Notes under the pieces: generated by a model
What the model was told of the DNA's origin: nothing
The model's input: the letters and a program-made list of their open reading frames with translations, nothing else
Database searches by the model: none
Shown: one piece after another, positions 7,415-10,721 of the stretch
Numbering within the stretch: the first letter of the stretch is position 1
Layout: each line of letters begins with the position of its first letter
Assembly: GCA_030613765.1 (NCBI GenBank)
Contig: JAUWLI010000071.1
Location: 1-10,721 of the forward strand
Reading direction: 5' to 3'
Length of the DNA stretch: 10,721 bases
DNA from: Phycisphaerae bacterium
GTDB taxonomy: Bacteria > Planctomycetota > Phycisphaerae > Sedimentisphaerales > SG8-4
Position numbers and translations under genes: made by a program

Positions 7415-7447
7415 AAAACAAAAAGACCTGCCACAAGACAGGCCTTT
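7415..7447 (-). terminator. Rho-independent terminator after the sigma/VWA operon
   Basis: In the minus-strand RNA, AAAGGCCUG (7447-7439) pairs with CAGGUCUUU (7430-7422) across an 8-nt loop, with one G-U wobble. A UUGUUUU tract follows, continuing the U run of the stem. It begins 27 nt after the VWA stop. On the plus strand the wobble becomes an A-C mismatch and the T run is short, so it should work mainly for the minus strand, though it may also slow transcripts from acylphosphatase. Confidence 0.75.
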
Positions 7448-7474
7448 CCAATCTTTCGCGTTAATATTTTCCAG

Positions 7475-9502
7475 CTACCGCCGCAGGAATTCGTCTTCAC
7501 TCTCTCCACTATCTAAGGGCTCAACCTCGTATGGCTCAACTTCCACATTCTTCATCAACCGCTCCGCCTTCGATATCAAATCAACAAGTTCAATCACATC
7601 GCCGTCTCCTTCGAACTCCCTGCTGAGCTGCTGGGCACGTTCAAGGACTCTATCGAGTGTTGCCCCTTTGGCCCAGTAACTTTTACGAAGAATCTCAGCA
7701 AATTCGGTAACAGCCGCGGCAAGCTTAAACTCGCTGCTTGAACCATCAAAATTTCTATCGAAATCTTCAACAGCTATATGACTTTTGAATTCGGTTACTG
7801 CGCTGGTATCAGCATGTTTATAGCGAACATAAGTGGTCGCGACAGTGCCTTCCCTGCCTGGCCACAACTTCAATTCATAAAGGGCCGTTACCGAATGCCC
7901 TGCTCCTATTTCACCGCCGTCATACTTGTCATCGCGGAACTTCTCATCAGGAACATCGCGGTTCTCGTAGCCTATCAGCCGGTAGCTTCGCACAACCTTT
8001 GGATTGAAATCAACCTGTATTTTGACGTCCCTGCCGATGACCTGCAAAGTGCCTGTAAGGTTGTCCTCGAATACCCTTTTTGCCTCGGCAATAGTATCAA
8101 TATAAACGTAGTGCCCATTGCCCTTATCGCCAAGTCTTTCCAGAAGCACATCGTTATAATTGCCCATCCCAAAACCGATAGCCGAAAGTGTAATCCCTTT
8201 CTCTGCCTTTTTCTTGATAATCTCTAAAATATCATCGGCTCCGGTCTGCCCAACATTGGCTACGCCGTCTGAGCAAAGTATGACCCTGTTGATGTATCCC
8301 CTTCTGTAGGCATTTTCAGCCATTTCGTAACCGATGCGAATGCCTTCTTCGGCGAATGTTGAGCCGCCGGCCTCAAGCGATTCGATTGTCGCAAGAATCT
8401 CGGCCTTCTCATAAAGTCCGCGATGGTCCATCACTTTCCTTCCTCGGCTGCCGTAAACTGCAATCCCTATCCGGTCTTCTCCTCTCAACCTCTCGACCAG
8501 CATCCGAAGGCTTCGCTTGACCAGTCCCAGCCGGTTTTCCCGTTTCATCGATCCCGAAACATCGATTACAAACGTCAAAATCGCTGGCTTGCGGTTTTCC
8601 TCGCTCACCTGCTTTCCCTTCAGTCCAAGCCGAAGCAGGTAGCTGTTCTTCCGACCGGTCCCGAACCTCCACGGCGCAGCTTCTGCATAAACCGCAAAGT
8701 TTTCTTCCTGCGGAGCGACATAGCCGTAATTGAAATAATTGACAAACTCCTCAACCCTCACCGCCTTTTCCGGCGGAAGATGGCCATCATGCAGATACCG
8801 CCGGACAACCGTATAGCTGCCCGTATCGACATCCGTCGCGAAAGTAGACAGATGGTCATCTTCGGTATCGACAAATGGATTAACACCGTAGTTCTTAAAG
8901 AACATCCCATCCACATCCTCACCGTTCGGCGGTGTCGTCCCCCCATGCGCCATGGGATAACCGCCCGGACCACGCTCAGGCGGCTTGCAGGCAGCAATCA
9001 GCGAAACTCTCGCTCTCGATTCACGCGTCCCGAGAGCAACAACTTCATGTTCTTTCCTATACCTTACATCAGATCCTAAATACCTCACTGCATCATGAAA
9101 AGCTGTCGATTTGTCCGATTTTGGCGACGATGCGTCCGAGGAAACCGTTCTCCCTGTCACTCGTTTACCGGATACTTGATTTTCAAGATTAGCTGTTCTT
9201 GCACTGAGTCGCGCCTTACTGATTCTCCTTTCACGCACACGCTGGAGGCTTGGCATCGTTAACTCAATTACCAGACCACAGATAATAAGAATGGATGCCG
9301 CATAAGCAAATATCTTAGGCCATTTACTTTTTGCCAATTTATCTCTATTCTCTCGCTTGGCTCCAGCCCCTGGCGTCTTGAGTTCATCAAGAGCATCCTC
9401 CATAACCGAATCGACAAATGCCCCGCTGGGTTTATCTGCATCGCCGGCCAGTTTCACTAACCGCGAGATATTCTTTTCCAAATTGTTTTCTTTAGGTTTC
9501 AT
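7475..9502 (-). CDS. Single-pass membrane protein with YfbK-type von Willebrand factor A domain, partner of ECF sigma factor
   Basis: 675 residues. The N-terminal about 60 residues are charged and predicted cytoplasmic. One membrane helix follows (about 62-82). After a polar linker comes the YfbK-family N-terminal segment (NPFVDTEDDHLSTF, residues 208-221, and the EEFVNYFNYGY region). The VWA domain (about 307-490) has a complete metal-ion site: DVSGS (D314, S316, S318), T382 and D412. The C-terminal part resembles the DUF3520 tail of YfbK proteins. The topology puts the VWA domain outside the cytoplasm. The ATG lies 5 nt after the sigma stop, with AAGGGA inside the end of the sigma gene, so the two are translationally coupled. 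I infer, without direct proof, that its cytoplasmic tail acts as an anti-sigma region. The ligand is unknown. Confidence 0.88.
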   Translation of the reverse strand: MKPKENNLEKNISRLVKLAGDADKPSGAFVDSVMEDALDELKTPGAGAKRENRDKLAKSKWPKIFAYAASILIICGLVIELTMPSLQRVRERRISKARLSARTANLENQVSGKRVTGRTVSSDASSPKSDKSTAFHDAVRYLGSDVRYRKEHEVVALGTRESRARVSLIAACKPPERGPGGYPMAHGGTTPPNGEDVDGMFFKNYGVNPFVDTEDDHLSTFATDVDTGSYTVVRRYLHDGHLPPEKAVRVEEFVNYFNYGYVAPQEENFAVYAEAAPWRFGTGRKNSYLLRLGLKGKQVSEENRKPAILTFVIDVSGSMKRENRLGLVKRSLRMLVERLRGEDRIGIAVYGSRGRKVMDHRGLYEKAEILATIESLEAGGSTFAEEGIRIGYEMAENAYRRGYINRVILCSDGVANVGQTGADDILEIIKKKAEKGITLSAIGFGMGNYNDVLLERLGDKGNGHYVYIDTIAEAKRVFEDNLTGTLQVIGRDVKIQVDFNPKVVRSYRLIGYENRDVPDEKFRDDKYDGGEIGAGHSVTALYELKLWPGREGTVATTYVRYKHADTSAVTEFKSHIAVEDFDRNFDGSSSEFKLAAAVTEFAEILRKSYWAKGATLDRVLERAQQLSREFEGDGDVIELVDLISKAERLMKNVEVEPYEVEPLDSGESEDEFLRR

Positions 9503-9507
9503 AATTT

Positions 9508-10149
9508 TTATCCCTTCTTGTCCGACGGTGCCATTCGTTCAAGCTCCCGGCGAAGAGAAATCCTCGCCCGATACAACAAGCTGTGCACAGCCTTTTCGGT
9601 AACTCCCAACCGCCGGCCAATATCACGCGCTGAAAGTCCTTCGACATACTTGGCTCTCAACGCCGCTTGCTCTTTACTTGCCAATCTTGCCAATGCCGCC
9701 TTGACAACCGCTGCCGTTTCTTTCTGTTCGAGCACTTCGTCCGGCAACGGCTCACTGTCAATTGTCTCTATGTAGCCGCTGATATCGCCGTCAACACTGG
9801 GCTGGCTCGCCCGCTTTCTCATCTCCAGCCGGATATTGTTCCGCGCGATGCCGAAAATCCATTCTTCGCCGCTGCCCTTCGTCGGATCATAGCTGTCACG
9901 TCCCCGCACAGCGTCAAAAACCGTCTTTTGCACCAATTCTTCCGCCAGCGCTGGATTCGGCCATCGCCGCATAAACATACCGTAAAGCTGTGGTATCTCC
10001 CGGTTTAGGAATTCCCGCCACATATCTGCATCGCCTGCAGATACCCACGCCCAATCTTGTTGTTTAGACTGATCAGCCACTTTTACAAACTCACGATTCT
10101 GGTACCAGTTTCTACTATGTATTATGCGCAAAGAGAGCAAATTACTCAC
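9508..10149 (-). CDS. ECF-type RNA polymerase sigma factor
   Basis: Region 2 is visible at about residues 45-115, including ALAEELVQKTVFDAVRG and WIFGIARNNIRLEMRKR. Region 4 spans about 145-205, with a helix-turn-helix (LSARDIGRRLGVTEKAVHS). The linker is short and acidic and there is no region 1 or 3, as in ECF factors. It directs RNA polymerase to a dedicated promoter set. The annotated start is GTG at 10149, which gives 213 residues, but the first 23 have no family resemblance and no ribosome site. GTG at 10080 (190 residues, weak GAG 9 nt upstream) may be the true start. It is the first gene of a two-gene operon with the membrane VWA protein. No autoregulated ECF promoter was recognised upstream. 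Confidence 0.92.
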   Translation of the reverse strand: MSNLLSLRIIHSRNWYQNREFVKVADQSKQQDWAWVSAGDADMWREFLNREIPQLYGMFMRRWPNPALAEELVQKTVFDAVRGRDSYDPTKGSGEEWIFGIARNNIRLEMRKRASQPSVDGDISGYIETIDSEPLPDEVLEQKETAAVVKAALARLASKEQAALRAKYVEGLSARDIGRRLGVTEKAVHSLLYRARISLRRELERMAPSDKKG

Positions 10150-10305
10150 ACATTTTTAATATTTCATGACACAACACGAGATACGAACAACGAGATATTT
10201 TCTCCTGCCCGCTTGACATAAAAGGACCGTAAAGATAGACTCGTGCTTGATGTTCGATACGAAGAACAAAAACAAGACGTGATAAATCAGGAAGACAAAA
10301 TCGCC
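10150..10305. other. Divergent intergenic region upstream of the sigma factor gene
   Basis: Contains an 8-bp direct repeat ACGAGATA (10176-10183 and 10190-10197, 14 nt apart), two GATACGA heptamers (10180-10186 and 10256-10262) and a plus-strand promoter. The repeats lie just upstream of the sigma gene and could be regulator sites or remains of a simple repeat. No minus-strand promoter for the sigma operon is evident. Confidence 0.5.
10213..10241 (+). promoter_or_regulatory. Sigma70-like promoter on the plus strand
   Basis: A perfect TTGACA (10213-10218), a 17-nt spacer, then TAGACT (10236-10241, 4 of 6 consensus positions). The predicted start is near 10248, about 58 nt before the small open frame at 10306. 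It points away from the sigma operon. Confidence 0.55.
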
Positions 10306-10404
10306 ATGCTTGGTGTACTCTTTGGTCAAGGTGAAGTAATGGTAATCGTTATCGTCACGGCGATCTTGGTCTTTTTAATCCTCTATCGCCGTCGAAAACG
10401 CTGA
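10306..10404 (+). CDS. Possible 32-residue membrane microprotein
   Basis: ATG at 10306 to TGA at 10402-10404. The peptide has a short N-terminal stretch (MLGVLFGQGE), one hydrophobic helix (VMVIVIVTAILVFLILY) and a basic tail (RRRKR), a coherent single-pass design with the tail predicted inside. A promoter lies upstream. The ribosome site is doubtful: AGGAAG is 11 nt from the ATG. An in-frame GTG at 10279 would add nine residues. I recognise no family; the sequence around G-Q-G-E followed by the helix is loosely like a TatA N-terminus, but the hallmark FG is missing. Confidence 0.4.
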   Translation: MLGVLFGQGEVMVIVIVTAILVFLILYRRRKR

Positions 10405-10453
10405 CATATCACCGCCGTGAAACTACTCTCCGCATTTAATACCCCCCTACTCT
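10405..10453. other. Short convergent gap
   Basis: These 49 nt separate the possible microprotein from the stop of the right-edge membrane gene. I see no hairpin with a T run and no other signal. Confidence 0.5.
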
Positions 10454-10721
10454 TCACGCTGTCCTTAATCTGTCGCCCACTAACATATCAACAATACAAT
10501 AAAAGGCAAACCCAAGCACCAGCGCAAGGATCGTATACATTTGCCACTCACTCCTGATAGCCTCTATTGATATTGTCCGACCGATTCCGTCAACCACGGC
10601 CCCGCCACGCTCTGCGAAACCGGCCGCAATGCTCCTAAGAATCCCCACTACCCTGCTCGGAAAAACCGTGATCCCAACAAACGCCAGAACGCCAAATACA
10701 ATACACCCCGCTAAAGAAAGC
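10454..10721 (-). CDS. Membrane protein, C-terminal end only (N-terminus off the right edge)
   Basis: The frame is open from the edge (first complete codon at 10720) to TGA at 10454, giving 88 residues. It is therefore the tail of a longer protein, not a 64-residue one starting at the internal GTG at 10648. Two hydrophobic segments are visible: LSLAGCIVFGVLAFVGITVF at the edge and MYTILALVLGFAFYCIVDML near the end, separated by a polar amphipathic stretch with FAERGGAVVDGIG. The spacing of VDGIG and the following helix is faintly like the C-terminal end of NuoL/Mrp-type proton-channel subunits. That link is weak and is my guess; no enzyme motif is available. Confidence 0.6.
   Translation of the reverse strand, partial: LSLAGCIVFGVLAFVGITVFPSRVVGILRSIAAGFAERGGAVVDGIGRTISIEAIRSEWQMYTILALVLGFAFYCIVDMLVGDRLRTA

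Noticed and set aside
8423..9079. 218-codon plus-strand open frame
   Set aside because: It is antisense to the VWA gene; composition is that of a complement shadow and no motif is visible.
10176..10197. ACGAGATA pair as a CRISPR remnant
   Set aside because: The unit is 8 bp with a 6-nt gap and only two copies; no array or cas gene is present.
10250..10282. Ten-codon leader frame (ATG to TGA) overlapping the in-frame GTG at 10279
   Set aside because: Too short, without a ribosome site, and close to the predicted transcript start; likely chance.
10454..10648. Complete 64-residue protein starting at GTG 10648
   Set aside because: The frame stays open to the right edge and encodes another hydrophobic helix upstream, so this is the tail of a larger protein.

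Overview
The window looks like a chromosomal segment of a planctomycete, probably of the Phycisphaerae type. I infer this from gene content, since no rRNA or other marker is present: Tat-exported Gfo/Idh/MocA and sugar-isomerase proteins, a beta-propeller/di-heme cytochrome fusion, and an ECF sigma factor co-translated with a membrane VWA protein. Nearly all genes lie on the minus strand. There is no tRNA, rRNA, CRISPR array, transposase or phage gene.

Region 1 (4041 down to 1) is a probable three-gene operon for extracytoplasmic sugar chemistry. It encodes a Tat-exported Gfo/Idh/MocA oxidoreductase, a Tat-exported TIM-barrel sugar isomerase/epimerase, and a secreted YncE-like beta-propeller fused to a cytochrome c peroxidase-like domain. 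The last gene runs off the left edge. Each gene has a good ribosome binding site and the gaps are 33-45 nt. A sigma70-like promoter lies about 180 nt upstream of the first gene, next to a perfect 14-bp inverted repeat.

Region 2 (about 7043 down to 4365) is a second probable operon: a GAF-PP2C (SpoIIE/RsbU-type) phosphatase, then cytidylate kinase (cmk), then a PlsC-type acyltransferase that overlaps cmk. It has a good promoter with a consensus TATAAT. A small acylphosphatase gene diverges from it on the plus strand and ends near a terminator belonging to the next minus-strand gene.

Region 3 (10149 down to 7415) is a two-gene signalling unit. An ECF sigma factor is followed after 5 nt by a 675-residue single-pass membrane protein with YfbK-type VWA domains, and then a rho-independent terminator. 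I infer that the VWA protein senses something outside the membrane and controls the sigma factor.

Region 4 (10150-10721) holds a well-formed plus-strand promoter (TTGACA, 17 nt, TAGACT) in front of a possible 32-residue membrane microprotein, and the C-terminal end of a membrane protein that enters from the right edge on the minus strand. A GATACGA heptamer occurs in two intergenic regions: three times in all, twice here and once near 4343.
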